A stretch of 64,000 bases of DNA, taken from the NCBI RefSeq assembly GCF_900104215.1, contig NZ_FMXO01000012.1:1-64000 (forward strand), given 5' to 3'. The DNA is from Desulfonatronum thiosulfatophilum (GTDB lineage Bacteria > Desulfobacterota > Desulfovibrionia > Desulfovibrionales > Desulfonatronaceae). The position numbers were made by a program, and so were the translations under genes. Below, one piece after another: positions 29,128 to 37,755 of the stretch; positions within the stretch are counted from its first letter, which is position 1; each line of letters starts with the position of its first letter. The notes beneath the pieces are model-generated. The model worked only from the letters and a program-made list of their open reading frames with translations. It was not told the origin of the DNA and ran no database searches.

Positions 29128-30548
29128 AGCGCATTACTTTAGCTCCGGCCGTGCTGGTTATTTTGCTGTGGGCAGCGACGCCGGCCGTCAGTTTTTATGC
29201 TGATCTTGACATGGCCCAGGTTCGGATGGCGGAGGAGAGACCCGCCGAAGCCCTGCTGGCGATCCAGGAGCACCTCCGCAAACACCCCGGTGAACCCCAG
29301 GGTTTGTTCCTGAAAGCCTTGATTCTTGAACGGTCGGGGCGTTTCTCCGAGGCCATGGACGTGTATCGCTCCCTGATCGACATCCACCCGGAACTGCCTG
29401 AACCCTACAACAATCTGGCCGCGTTGCTCGCTGCCGGGGGACGTTTCGAAGAGGCCAAGCAGACCTTGCAACAGGCTTTGCAGACCCATCCCAGCTACGC
29501 CACGGCGCATCAAAACTTGAGCCGGATCTATTCGGCCATGGCCGGCAGTGCATATCGGCGGGCCTTGGGCAACAATGACGACACGATTCTCGTTCTCCTT
29601 GATCCTCTGGATGAACTTGGGGTTTCGGCAGATACGGCAGTAATGCTGGCCGCTGTGGATAGACAAGCCCAGGAACGGCTCATGACGGAGGCTCCATTAT
29701 CATCACCTGCTGCCATGCCGGTTCCGAACCTGGACTCCTCCGCAGTACCGCCATCGGCACGCGCACCTGAACGTATCACAGGGCCATTGCCCGGAGTATC
29801 TTCATGGTTGTCGACTCCAGGTTTTGCGACGCAAGGCATGCCCCCGGGACTTGCGTCAGCCCTGATTTGTGCTCCTCAGGAGTCCCCAAGGGATAATGTC
29901 GGACTCGATGTTACGTGCCCGCAGGAGACCGTGCCGGAAATTCTTGCGGATCTTGCCAGCTCCGAGCCGCCATCCGTATCCGAACCATCTGCCGCGGCAC
30001 CTGAAGCACCCGAAGCGGTCGGAGCACGTGGTACGAAGCCGGTTTTGCCCACGCCTGCCCCGGAAACGGTTTCCGGGGCTCCTGAGCCAGCCGCTGTTCC
30101 GGAATTGATTTCTGCTCCAGAGGCCTCCGCGACCAGTGAACCGGAATCCGCCCCTCCTTCCGTTCAGGCTGAAACGTCGACAGCCGACTCCTTCCATGTG
30201 GATGTGCAGGAGACGGTTACCCAGGTGGTTCAAGACTGGGCCAAGGCCTGGGCCAGCCAGAACGTTCAGGCCTACCTTTCCTTTTACAGCGATGAGTTCA
30301 AGCCCGAAAGAGGCCTCAGTTTGGCCCAGTGGCGGGAACAACGCCGCACCAGGGTTGCCGCGCCGCCATTCATTCATGTGACGCTCTCGAACATTATAGT
30401 TACCGTTCTGGACGAGAATTCAGTTCAGGTTCGCTTTACGCAGCGTTACCGTTCCAACGTGGTCAACGATCAGGTTCTCAAAGAGTTGCAAATGCGCAAA
30501 GAAAACGGCCAGTGGCGTATTGTCAGGGAGAGGTTGTTGCCTCGTTAG
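29124..30548 (+). CDS. Exported TPR protein with Pro/Ala linker and NTF2-like C terminus
   Basis: This 474-residue protein has a signal peptide (hydrophobic core APAVLVILLWAAT, likely cut before FYADL). Three or so TPR units follow up to about residue 150, such as PEPYNNLAALLAAGGRFEEAKQTLQQAL. The middle 200 residues are rich in Pro, Ala, Glu and Ser and probably extended. The last 110 residues (VVQDWAKAWASQNVQAYLSFYSDEF to WRIVRERLL) form an NTF2-like domain of the type found next to L,D-transpeptidases. The neighbour downstream is such an enzyme and carries the same kind of domain, so the two may work together in the periplasm. The start overlaps the malQ stop. Confidence 0.82.
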   Translation: MKRITLAPAVLVILLWAATPAVSFYADLDMAQVRMAEERPAEALLAIQEHLRKHPGEPQGLFLKALILERSGRFSEAMDVYRSLIDIHPELPEPYNNLAALLAAGGRFEEAKQTLQQALQTHPSYATAHQNLSRIYSAMAGSAYRRALGNNDDTILVLLDPLDELGVSADTAVMLAAVDRQAQERLMTEAPLSSPAAMPVPNLDSSAVPPSARAPERITGPLPGVSSWLSTPGFATQGMPPGLASALICAPQESPRDNVGLDVTCPQETVPEILADLASSEPPSVSEPSAAAPEAPEAVGARGTKPVLPTPAPETVSGAPEPAAVPELISAPEASATSEPESAPPSVQAETSTADSFHVDVQETVTQVVQDWAKAWASQNVQAYLSFYSDEFKPERGLSLAQWREQRRTRVAAPPFIHVTLSNIIVTVLDENSVQVRFTQRYRSNVVNDQVLKELQMRKENGQWRIVRERLLPR

Positions 30549-30593
30549 TCACTTTATGAAACCCAACACGCTTTTTGTCACAGTACGTTCTCA

Positions 30594-31856
30594 ATGATCA
30601 ATCATTTCCCCATCCTGTCCATGGTCCAGGCAAAATACCTGATATGGAGACTCGTTTCGGCTTTGGCGTTCCTTGTCGTGGTGGTGCTCACCCCGTTATC
30701 CATCAAGGCAAATCTGGACGATTATTCCGTTGGTGGATACAGCCTAAGCATTACCAGGGCGCCGGAGTCCGACCTGTTGATTGCTCTGGAAAACGTTCAA
30801 AGAGAACGCCTGGACCAGGCCCAGACCCTTCTGGAAAGCCTAGTTCAGGAAAATCCGGATTTTCGTCTGGCCCAGCTAGTTTACGCGGACGTGCTCGCGG
30901 CAAGAGCCGGAACCATTCAAGGACTTGGAGCGGGGCTGATTCCGGAGACCGAGTTGGCCGGTCTGGAAGATGAAGCTCGCCGTAGGTGGCTCTACCACCA
31001 GCGGCAACCCAACGGGAGACTGCTGCCCAGCAGTCTGGTCGCCCTTGGGGAGAACGAACCCTATGCTCTGGTCGTGGATCTGGAGTTGTCCAGAATGTAT
31101 GTGGTTTCCAACAGGGGAGGAATCGGGCCGCGTGTCGTAGACGACTATTACATTTCCGGCGGCAAGGGCGGGCCGGAAAAACACCGGGAAGGGGACCAGC
31201 GCACTCCTTTGGGTGTCTACTTTACCCAAAATTTCATTCCCGGCCAGCGGCTGCCCAAGTATTACGGATGGGGCGCCTTCACCCTGGATTATCCCAACCC
31301 TTTGGATCGGCGCCTGGGCAAGACGGGGCACGGCATCTGGCTGCATGGAAATCCCACGGGCATGTTCAGCCGCCCTCCGTTGGCCAGCGACGGCTGCGTG
31401 ACCATGCACAACAAGGATCTGGAGGCTCTGGCTCCCTTGCTCAAGAACGGCAATGTGCCCGTGGTGCTCTCCCGAAGCGTCAGTTGGACCGATCCGCTAA
31501 AGCTGCGTGAAGTGCAAAAAGAGATGCTAGATCTGCTGGAGACGTGGCGCAGGGATTGGGAAAGCCTGAATTCAGAAGCGTATCTGGCACATTATTCACC
31601 AAAATTCCGCAGCGGGAACCAGGACTACTCTGCTTGGAAGCGCCACAAAACACGGATTAACGCGGGAAAAAGCGAAGTCCGGGTGCGTATGGGAAACATC
31701 AACATATTCGAGTACCCGGAAAATCCGGAAATCATGGTCGCGACTTTCAACCAGGACTACTGGAGCGACAACTTCCAGTCATCATCGCGCAAGCACCAGT
31801 TCTGGCAGCAGGAAAGCGACGGTCGGTGGAGAATAATTTACGAAGGTTCTCATTAG
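30594..31856 (+). CDS. YkuD-type L,D-transpeptidase with NTF2-like domain
   Basis: This 420-residue protein has an N-terminal membrane anchor (LVSALAFLVVVVLTPL) and a helical TPR-like segment. A YkuD domain spans about residues 155-295, with the catalytic pair in WLHGNP (His251) and SDGCVTM (Cys268). Such enzymes make 3-3 peptidoglycan cross-links or attach proteins to the wall in the periplasm. The last 110 residues (LETWRRDWESLNSEAYLAHYSPKF to WRIIYEGSH) repeat the NTF2-like domain of the upstream gene. An alternative ATG lies nine codons later. Neither start has a clear ribosome-binding site, so coupling to the upstream gene 45 bases away is possible. Confidence 0.92.
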   Translation: MINHFPILSMVQAKYLIWRLVSALAFLVVVVLTPLSIKANLDDYSVGGYSLSITRAPESDLLIALENVQRERLDQAQTLLESLVQENPDFRLAQLVYADVLAARAGTIQGLGAGLIPETELAGLEDEARRRWLYHQRQPNGRLLPSSLVALGENEPYALVVDLELSRMYVVSNRGGIGPRVVDDYYISGGKGGPEKHREGDQRTPLGVYFTQNFIPGQRLPKYYGWGAFTLDYPNPLDRRLGKTGHGIWLHGNPTGMFSRPPLASDGCVTMHNKDLEALAPLLKNGNVPVVLSRSVSWTDPLKLREVQKEMLDLLETWRRDWESLNSEAYLAHYSPKFRSGNQDYSAWKRHKTRINAGKSEVRVRMGNINIFEYPENPEIMVATFNQDYWSDNFQSSSRKHQFWQQESDGRWRIIYEGSH

Positions 31857-31940
31857 CACGATTTTGAACCTGGACAATCTCCGAAAGGGGGTTCGTGCCG
31901 CGAAAATATTTTTTCATAGAATTTTAGGCAGTTGAACCCC

Positions 31941-31967
31941 TAAAGTTTTTCAGATCCCTGCCGATAA
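31941..31967 (+). promoter_or_regulatory. Sigma-28 (FliA) promoter
   Basis: TAAA, exactly 15 bases, then GCCGATAA matches the FliA consensus at every position. It lies 22 bases before the GTG of the DVU0524-like gene and should drive it and flgM as late flagellar genes. Confidence 0.88.
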
Positions 31968-31989
31968 AGGTCATGAGGAGTAATCCGCT

Positions 31990-32406
31990 GTGACCATCAA
32001 GCCATTCCAAGTCCAGAACATGCTTCGCCATTACGGCCAACATCTCGATCAGGGCCGGAGAATGGCGCGCTATCGCATGCTGCTGCAGCGGGCTTCGCCT
32101 GAAGACGTCGTCAACCTGTCCCAGGACGGCCGCCGAAAGCAGCTGGTGGAGAAAATTGCCGCCGAGATCATGGACAGCCTGATGGTATCAGGAAGCAGCA
32201 ACCCTGTGGTGCTGGAGATCAAAGAGGAGCTGGAACGAGAATTCGGTTTCGGTATGGAATTTCGATATCTTCCACTGGAGCCGGAACTGCAAATTTTGCG
32301 CAAGGAAGGCGAAGAACTGACGGAAGTTGTCGGTGAGGAAAAACAAACCATTCTGCAGCGTTTCTGGCGCATTACCCTGGCCAAAGTCAATGAAACCATG
32401 CTTTAG
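31990..32406 (+). CDS. FlgM-associated conserved protein (DVU0524-like)
   Basis: This 138-residue, probably cytosolic protein resembles a family found next to flgM in Desulfovibrio-type bacteria (DVU0524 family, recognised from memory). It is highly charged and mainly helical. RRMARYRMLLQRASPEDVVNLSQDGRRKQLVEKIAAEIMDSL and ILQRFWRITLAKVN are its most distinctive parts. No enzymatic motif is seen. A GTG start after GAGGAG fits, 22 bases from the end of a sigma-28 promoter, and flgM follows 14 bases later. A role in flagellar checkpoint control is inferred from context only. Confidence 0.8.
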   Translation: MTIKPFQVQNMLRHYGQHLDQGRRMARYRMLLQRASPEDVVNLSQDGRRKQLVEKIAAEIMDSLMVSGSSNPVVLEIKEELEREFGFGMEFRYLPLEPELQILRKEGEELTEVVGEEKQTILQRFWRITLAKVNETML

Positions 32407-32420
32407 GCCTTGGAGGAAAC

Positions 32421-32726
32421 ATGGAAATCAAGAAACTTATTGATGCATTTCGACCCGTGGAAAGCCGCGAATCCGGACCCAAGGCCGAAAAAAAAGGGCC
32501 GGCTGCCGGGACTGCCTCGACACAAGGCGATCGCATCAGCCTTTCTGCTGGAGCCCAAACCTACCGCGGCGTCCAGGCTGTTGCCGAGGCAGACTCCGGA
32601 GTCCGTACCGATCGGGTCGAACAGATCAAGGAGCAGGTGGAATCCAACACCTATCAGATGAACAGCCGCAAGACCGCCGAAAAAATGCTGGAGCAGGAGT
32701 ACGGGGCTTGGGGGAGACAGATTTGA
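32421..32726 (+). CDS. flgM: Anti-sigma-28 factor FlgM
   Basis: This 101-residue protein binds FliA until the hook is complete and is then exported. The C-terminal half (VRTDRVEQIKEQVESNTYQMNSRKTAEKMLEQEY) is the FliA-binding region of the FlgM family. The N-terminal half is low in hydrophobic residues and probably unfolded, as known for FlgM. GGAGG lies before the ATG. It shares the sigma-28 promoter with the gene upstream, which gives the usual negative feedback. It converges with fliW. Confidence 0.9.
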   Translation: MEIKKLIDAFRPVESRESGPKAEKKGPAAGTASTQGDRISLSAGAQTYRGVQAVAEADSGVRTDRVEQIKEQVESNTYQMNSRKTAEKMLEQEYGAWGRQI

Positions 32727-32764
32727 TCTTGTCGTTCTCGCCTGCTCCCTCAGATCCGGCCCTT

Positions 32765-33250
32765 TTAACCAATTTCTCGAGGTACTTGTTCATCTCCTGA
32801 CTTTGCCTTCCCCGCGGCCAAATGCACTCTGGGCGGATGACGCATCTGATTCTGGGGAACCTGCATGCCTCGGCGTAAACGAGCGTTGATCACCAGAGGT
32901 CCGACCAGATTCAGGACGGCGTCCTCGGGCTTTCCCGCGGGAATGGTCACGGTCACCAGGACCACGGCTTCACGGATGTTCTTCAGGCGAAGCAGTTCCT
33001 GCTCCGGTGTGCCGACCTTGATCCGATAATCCGGCACGTATACGTAGGGATCCGCGACCATCAATCCCAGGGCCGGATCGGTGCAGCTTTGCAGCAGAAA
33101 AAAAGCTGAATCCTCGCGCACGCGTACCAGGGCGAATTCCCGCTGCATCTCGAATCCTACCAGCCCCTTCGGAAAATAAACCAGTCGATCCTGTTCCACT
33201 TGCAGCGGACCGACCCGGGAATGAATTATTCTTCCTGTTTTCTGGACCAT
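32765..33250 (-). CDS. fliW: Flagellar assembly factor FliW
   Basis: This 161-residue protein binds flagellin and CsrA and thereby links flagellin level to CsrA repression (known from Bacillus and Campylobacter). Typical motifs are [11 protein letters not shown]-like ([21 protein letters not shown]), SFFLLQS-like ([21 protein letters not shown]) and [20 protein letters not shown]. The C terminus is about 15 residues longer than usual and polar. Its start overlaps the end of csrA by 25 bases, so the two are translationally linked. It is the last gene of the minus-strand flagellar unit. Confidence 0.94.
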   Translation of the reverse strand: MVQKTGRIIHSRVGPLQVEQDRLVYFPKGLVGFEMQREFALVRVREDSAFFLLQSCTDPALGLMVADPYVYVPDYRIKVGTPEQELLRLKNIREAVVLVTVTIPAGKPEDAVLNLVGPLVINARLRRGMQVPQNQMRHPPRVHLAAGKAKSGDEQVPREIG

Positions 33251-33465
33251 ATCTTCGTCGCCATCAAGAAATCCTGTTCATTGGCCTGCACGGCCATCAA
33301 GTTCTCTTCCTTGATCCGCAAGTAGACCTCCTCGCGATACACCGTGAGATCGTCCGGGATGTCAAACCCAAGTTTGACCTGATTGCCCTGGACCTTGAGC
33401 ACGGTGACCTTGATGTTGTCTCCCAGGTACAGGCTTTCGCCGGCTTTGCGTGTCAGGATGAGCAT
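33226..33465 (-). CDS. csrA: Translational regulator CsrA
   Basis: This 79-residue RNA-binding protein blocks translation at GGA-containing hairpins, and flagellin mRNA is the usual target in species with Fli[38 protein letters not shown] is the canonical N-terminal sheet with the RNA-binding LTRK. The C-terminal tail (from about residue 60) extends the usual 60-65-residue protein by some 15 residues. It follows flgL after 25 bases and overlaps fliW, the usual order in this group. No clear ribosome-binding site precedes the ATG. Confidence 0.95.
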   Translation of the reverse strand: MLILTRKAGESLYLGDNIKVTVLKVQGNQVKLGFDIPDDLTVYREEVYLRIKEENLMAVQANEQDFLMATKIWSRKQEE

Positions 33466-33490
33466 GCTGTGTTTAACTGAGTGATGTTGA

Positions 33491-34993
33491 TTACATGAAG
33501 TTGACGAGGCTCATTTTCATGATCGTCGTCGATGACTTGAGGACGGCCTCGTAAGTGATCTGCTGCATGGCCATCTTGGTCATCAATTCGGCAACATCCA
33601 CATCCTCGATCTTGCTCTTCCGGTCCCTGGCGTTGAGTTGCAGCCCATGCAGGATGCTGTCGGTCAAATCCAGCCGATTCCGCCGCGCCCCGACGCCGGC
33701 GAGGTAAGTGGTAATATGCTTGTGAGCCTCATTTAATTCTTCCAGGGCATCGGCGGCGCCCTGCTGGGTATTTGTTTCCAGATAACCGATAAGCTTGCCG
33801 ACAGTTTCGAAAAGATTGGAGCCGGTCTTGCCCAGATCTACGGGTTGACCGTTGTACAATCCGCCGAAGACATCCTTGCCAATATTGTTGATCTGAATGG
33901 TCTCGTTTTGGGAAATTTCGACATTCATCAGAGCGCGATTGGGGCGGATGACAAACTGGTCGTCCATGGAAGGAGGCCCATCTTCCAGGTTGAGAAAACC
34001 GCCGGGTACGGGCAGCGATGTCGGCGGGCCTTCCGGAGTCGTATTGTTCTGGTTCCATTTTCGTCCGCCATCCGTGCTGTAGGAAAATGTTATCTCGCCG
34101 CCGTCGACGTCATCAATTCGCACCATGACTTTGTTGCGAAAGACTCCGGCGGCCAAGGCTTCATCGGGATCGTAAGAGCCGAAGCTTTCAACACTGATTT
34201 GGTCTTCGTCGTCCCCTTTGTACACAGCTGTAGGGCGAACCCAGAGCCAAGTCCCATTCGTGTCGTTCGTGTCGTTCGGATCAGTTGCGGTTACATCCGC
34301 ACCGGCGGCGAAAGTTATTTGCACTCCACCAAGGTTCATCACAACTGGAGAGTTCACAGGGTCGGATTCCGGCAGTATTCCCTCAGACCAGGACTTCCCG
34401 CCGTTGGTGGAGTAGCGAAAAGCGAGCTGATCTTCGCCTGTCGCGCCGGGGCTTAGAAATTGGACTAAAATTGTTGAATTTGATCCTCCGGAGATACTAA
34501 TAACGTCCTGATGGTGGATGGTTCCATTGCCGTTGCTTTGAACGAACAATGCCTCTTGAAAAGCTGGGGAGTCCACTTTATGCCCGGCATATATGTATTT
34601 GCCTTCATATGACGCATTGGAAAGGGTGATCAACTGACTATAAAGCTGTCGTGCCTCAAAGGAGATTTGCGCCCTGTTGTCCGCAGTGTAGGTGCCGGTC
34701 GAGGCCTGTTCGGCAAGTTCCTTGAGTCGGGTAATGGCCACGCTGACCTGCATCAGGTTCTCATCCGCCAGACCGTTCCACCCCTGAGCCGTGTCGATGT
34801 TCTTTCGGTACTGCTCCATGGACTTCATGGTGTCCCTGTACGACAGGACACGTGACATGCCGATGGGATCATCAGATGGGCGGTTGATTTTCTTTTGGCT
34901 GGAGGCTTGCAAGTTCAACTCAACCAATCCGGTGATCGACTTGTTGAAATAGCCGAGCACGTTGGAATAGATATTGCGATGACTAACCCGCAT
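33491..34993 (-). CDS. flgL: Hook-filament junction protein FlgL
   Basis: This 500-residue protein is the second junction protein between hook and filament and is exported by the flagellar type III system. The N-terminal coiled part ([35 protein letters not shown]) and the C-terminal helix ([37 protein letters not shown]) are flagellin-like. The middle, about residues 165-330, is an insertion that makes the protein some 200 residues longer than enteric FlgL. It holds two Asp-box-like motifs, YSTNGGKSW (194-202) and YSTDGGRKW (305-313). AAAGGAG precedes the ATG. It lies 62 bases after flgK. Confidence 0.94.
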   Translation of the reverse strand: MRVSHRNIYSNVLGYFNKSITGLVELNLQASSQKKINRPSDDPIGMSRVLSYRDTMKSMEQYRKNIDTAQGWNGLADENLMQVSVAITRLKELAEQASTGTYTADNRAQISFEARQLYSQLITLSNASYEGKYIYAGHKVDSPAFQEALFVQSNGNGTIHHQDVISISGGSNSTILVQFLSPGATGEDQLAFRYSTNGGKSWSEGILPESDPVNSPVVMNLGGVQITFAAGADVTATDPNDTNDTNGTWLWVRPTAVYKGDDEDQISVESFGSYDPDEALAAGVFRNKVMVRIDDVDGGEITFSYSTDGGRKWNQNNTTPEGPPTSLPVPGGFLNLEDGPPSMDDQFVIRPNRALMNVEISQNETIQINNIGKDVFGGLYNGQPVDLGKTGSNLFETVGKLIGYLETNTQQGAADALEELNEAHKHITTYLAGVGARRNRLDLTDSILHGLQLNARDRKSKIEDVDVAELMTKMAMQQITYEAVLKSSTTIMKMSLVNFM

Positions 34994-35055
34994 GGGTGCC
35001 GCTCCTTTCCGGAAGATGGCTTTTCTTGTGAGTTGCAGGCATCACTTTATACGTC

Positions 35056-37140
35056 CTACTTCATGGACAGAATGGTCTGGAACATCTGGTCCGCAGCGGA
35101 AATGAGCTTGGCCGCTGCACTGTAAGAATGCTGAAACTTGATCAAACTGCTCATTTCTTCATCCAGGTTCACGCCGGAAACGGCTTCCTGACGGTTGTAC
35201 AGATCGTCGGCTAGGGCTTTATGGTAGTTAAAGTTGAAATTGGCATTGGAGGATGCCGCCCCGACATTTCCGACCAGGGAATTATAATAATTTGATATTG
35301 TTTGAGATGTGCTGCCTTCAAAAGAGGTCTTGAAATCAACCTTGGTGTACTGCATGGCTGCCACGCCAAGTGCCGTGGCATTGTCGCCGGTGTTGACTTC
35401 GCCTGCCCCGTTGACATGGCCGGCATTGATGAAATTGAGGTTGTTGAACACTTGCTCATTGATGCTCAATCCACGTGCATCCGTTCCGTCAAAGAACGTG
35501 TTGATTCCAAGGGCCGCGAGAAGACCCGTGGAGTCAGAGCCGAAAGCAAAAGACCGGTTTGCATCAGCTGTAAGTTGCAGTCGATTGTCCACAATGGCGG
35601 CTGTTATTCCAGAAACTGAATTGAATGCGGCCCGGACATGTTCCAGAGTGTGAACTTCAGGATCAAAGTTTGGCGGCGAAGTCCCACCGGCAAAGCCCAG
35701 TTGAGATGGGATCGGGTTGCCTGCAGCGTCGTAGAGCCAGACGATCAGATTTCCTGTCTGCAGTTTTTGGCCATGGAACAAGCCGGAGGATAGGCTGCTC
35801 AAAGGCTCGTCATGCTTTGATGCCCCATGCGTCCCAAGAACCTCCGAAAATTTTTGCAACCCGGCGCCCTGGCTATGAATGCGATTTACTTCCCAGGCCA
35901 CTGTCTCAGCCAAGGAATTCAATTTCTCCCTGAACTGTCCGATATAATCGTCACGAAAGTTGAAGTAACCCGCCAAAGTTCCGCCAACAAGCCGACGCTC
36001 GTTGTCCGCCCCGTTGAAGTGAATTTGCGGGGTGATGTTCATTTCGGAAGACGTGTTCTGATGCCAGTAAAGGCCGCTTTTCGGAACAATGGTAAATTTG
36101 TCGCCGACTGCCAGTTCTCCTGCGTCGAACCAGATTTCGAGGCCTTCAATTTTCTCTTTGTTTGCTGCGGGTTGTGCATTGAAAGTGATGACGGCTCCAT
36201 CGGCATCCTTCAGCCAGGATTTACCTCCATCCAAGGAGACCTGATACTGCGCTGGAGTGGTGGTATTGCCTACCTCTCCGGGGGTAACAACTTTGATCAG
36301 GTATTCCCGCTCCGAACTGCCGGCAAAGTTGATGTTTTTTCCGACGAATGGGGAAGCTGCGGTCAAAGATGAATAACTCTTCGGCCCCTCAAACTTCAGC
36401 TCAAAGAATTCCCTCCCATCCACCAGCGTATGTCCGGCTGTGGTCATGATGAAAAACTGACCGTTGCCCTTGTCCTGTGTTTTGATGTCCAGGAGGCCGG
36501 CCAGTTCGCGGACCATGGTGTCGCGTTTGTCCATGAGGGCGTTGGCGTTGTTCTGGCCTGGGATATCGTGGACGGCGATCTGGCGATTGATCTCAGAGAT
36601 ATCCCGAAGCAGTTCGTTGGCTCGCATTACGTCCTGGCGGATGAAGTCGTCGACCTGGTTTTGGAAGTTGGTCAGGTCGCGGTCCACCTGATTGATGATC
36701 TGGGTCATGTTCCGAGACGTGTTCATGAGCTGGCTGCGGGAAGCCATGTCGTCCGGACGCAGGGAAAGGTTCTGCCAGTCCGCCCAGAACTTGGCCATGA
36801 CATCGTTCAAGCCATCGCCAATGGATTCGTTAAAGAGCATTTCAACGTTGCGCAGGTTCGTGTTCAGCGAGTCCCAACGGTGCATTGTGGAAGATTTTTC
36901 CAGGTACTGACGCTCAATAAAGTAGTCGTAGTGTCGAATGACCTCCGCTGCCGAGACCCCGGTCCCAATTTGACCCGGCCGATAGTCGATGCTTGGATTT
37001 TCCTGCAGGCGGACAGTGCGGCGGCTGTACCCGGGAGTGTTCACATTGGCGATATTCTCGCCCGTGACGTGAATGGCGGATTGGAACGCCAAAAGCGCTC
37101 CACGTCCAGTATTCAAGAGGGAATTGACGCCGACGGTCAT
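35056..37140 (-). CDS. flgK: Hook-associated protein FlgK
   Basis: This 694-residue protein is the first junction protein on the hook. The N terminus NSLLNTGRGALLAFQSAIHVTGENIANVNTPGYSRRTV is the common rod/hook motif. A long coiled segment follows (residues about 90-215) and the C terminus EEMSSLIKFQHSYSAAAKLISAADQMFQTIL is conserved. A variable middle part contains one Asp-box-like motif, VSLDGGKSW (301-309), like those in FlgL. It begins 12 bases after flgN, its likely chaperone, with GGGAG before the ATG. Confidence 0.95.
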   Translation of the reverse strand: MTVGVNSLLNTGRGALLAFQSAIHVTGENIANVNTPGYSRRTVRLQENPSIDYRPGQIGTGVSAAEVIRHYDYFIERQYLEKSSTMHRWDSLNTNLRNVEMLFNESIGDGLNDVMAKFWADWQNLSLRPDDMASRSQLMNTSRNMTQIINQVDRDLTNFQNQVDDFIRQDVMRANELLRDISEINRQIAVHDIPGQNNANALMDKRDTMVRELAGLLDIKTQDKGNGQFFIMTTAGHTLVDGREFFELKFEGPKSYSSLTAASPFVGKNINFAGSSEREYLIKVVTPGEVGNTTTPAQYQVSLDGGKSWLKDADGAVITFNAQPAANKEKIEGLEIWFDAGELAVGDKFTIVPKSGLYWHQNTSSEMNITPQIHFNGADNERRLVGGTLAGYFNFRDDYIGQFREKLNSLAETVAWEVNRIHSQGAGLQKFSEVLGTHGASKHDEPLSSLSSGLFHGQKLQTGNLIVWLYDAAGNPIPSQLGFAGGTSPPNFDPEVHTLEHVRAAFNSVSGITAAIVDNRLQLTADANRSFAFGSDSTGLLAALGINTFFDGTDARGLSINEQVFNNLNFINAGHVNGAGEVNTGDNATALGVAAMQYTKVDFKTSFEGSTSQTISNYYNSLVGNVGAASSNANFNFNYHKALADDLYNRQEAVSGVNLDEEMSSLIKFQHSYSAAAKLISAADQMFQTILSMK

Positions 37141-37152
37141 CGTGACTCTCCC

Positions 37153-37632
37153 TTACAATCTACCGTGAAGCAAGGTGCCGGTGCCTTCGGAATGATGCCA
37201 TTTGCCGTGCCTGGAATACGTGTGTGCATCCTTGGGAATGATCTGGCTCGCCAGATAGTCCAGGAGAGCCTGATTCTGATCCATCAACCCCTGGGCTGTG
37301 ACGGCATTCTGCGCAGCCTTGCGGCCGCAGATCTGTTCCTGATGGTCAATTTCCCGCAGCAGGTCCCGCCCCTCGTCGCGGCAGGACTCTTCCATCAGCA
37401 GAGGAAGATCACGGATTGCGGGCAATGACGGATCAAGATCCATGACGTGTCGCTTGAGTTCCTGGCGTTCCACCGCAATTTGGCGCAACAGTTCCTGGAT
37501 GGAAAATTCCACCGTGGCCACGGATTGGGGATCCCCCTTGCCCAAATGTTGAAATTCTTCATCAAGCAAGTGAGACAGTAAAAAAATGGCTTGTTTCTGG
37601 CGATGCAGGTTCTGCAGCACATATCTGGACAT
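37153..37632 (-). CDS. flgN: FlgN-type chaperone
   Basis: This 159-residue helical protein sits directly before flgK and flgL, where FlgN, the export chaperone of these two proteins, is expected. Heptad-like segments (LLDEEFQHLGKGDPQSVATVEFSIQELLRQIAVERQELKRHV) match the FlgN fold of long helices. Sequence similarity in this family is low, so the name rests partly on position. No signal peptide is seen. The gap of about 120 bases upstream to flgJ contains a small GC-rich hairpin but no clear promoter. Confidence 0.78.
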   Translation of the reverse strand: MSRYVLQNLHRQKQAIFLLSHLLDEEFQHLGKGDPQSVATVEFSIQELLRQIAVERQELKRHVMDLDPSLPAIRDLPLLMEESCRDEGRDLLREIDHQEQICGRKAAQNAVTAQGLMDQNQALLDYLASQIIPKDAHTYSRHGKWHHSEGTGTLLHGRL

Positions 37633-37755
37633 GAGGGACCTCAGGTGGCTGAAGAGAAGAAGGTGGTTCGCGAAAAGTTTTGCGGGATCGCTTCCCCTTG
37701 CGGGGGGCCGGACAATTTTGCCGGGATTTTTATGCTATAACTTTTTATTCAAAAA

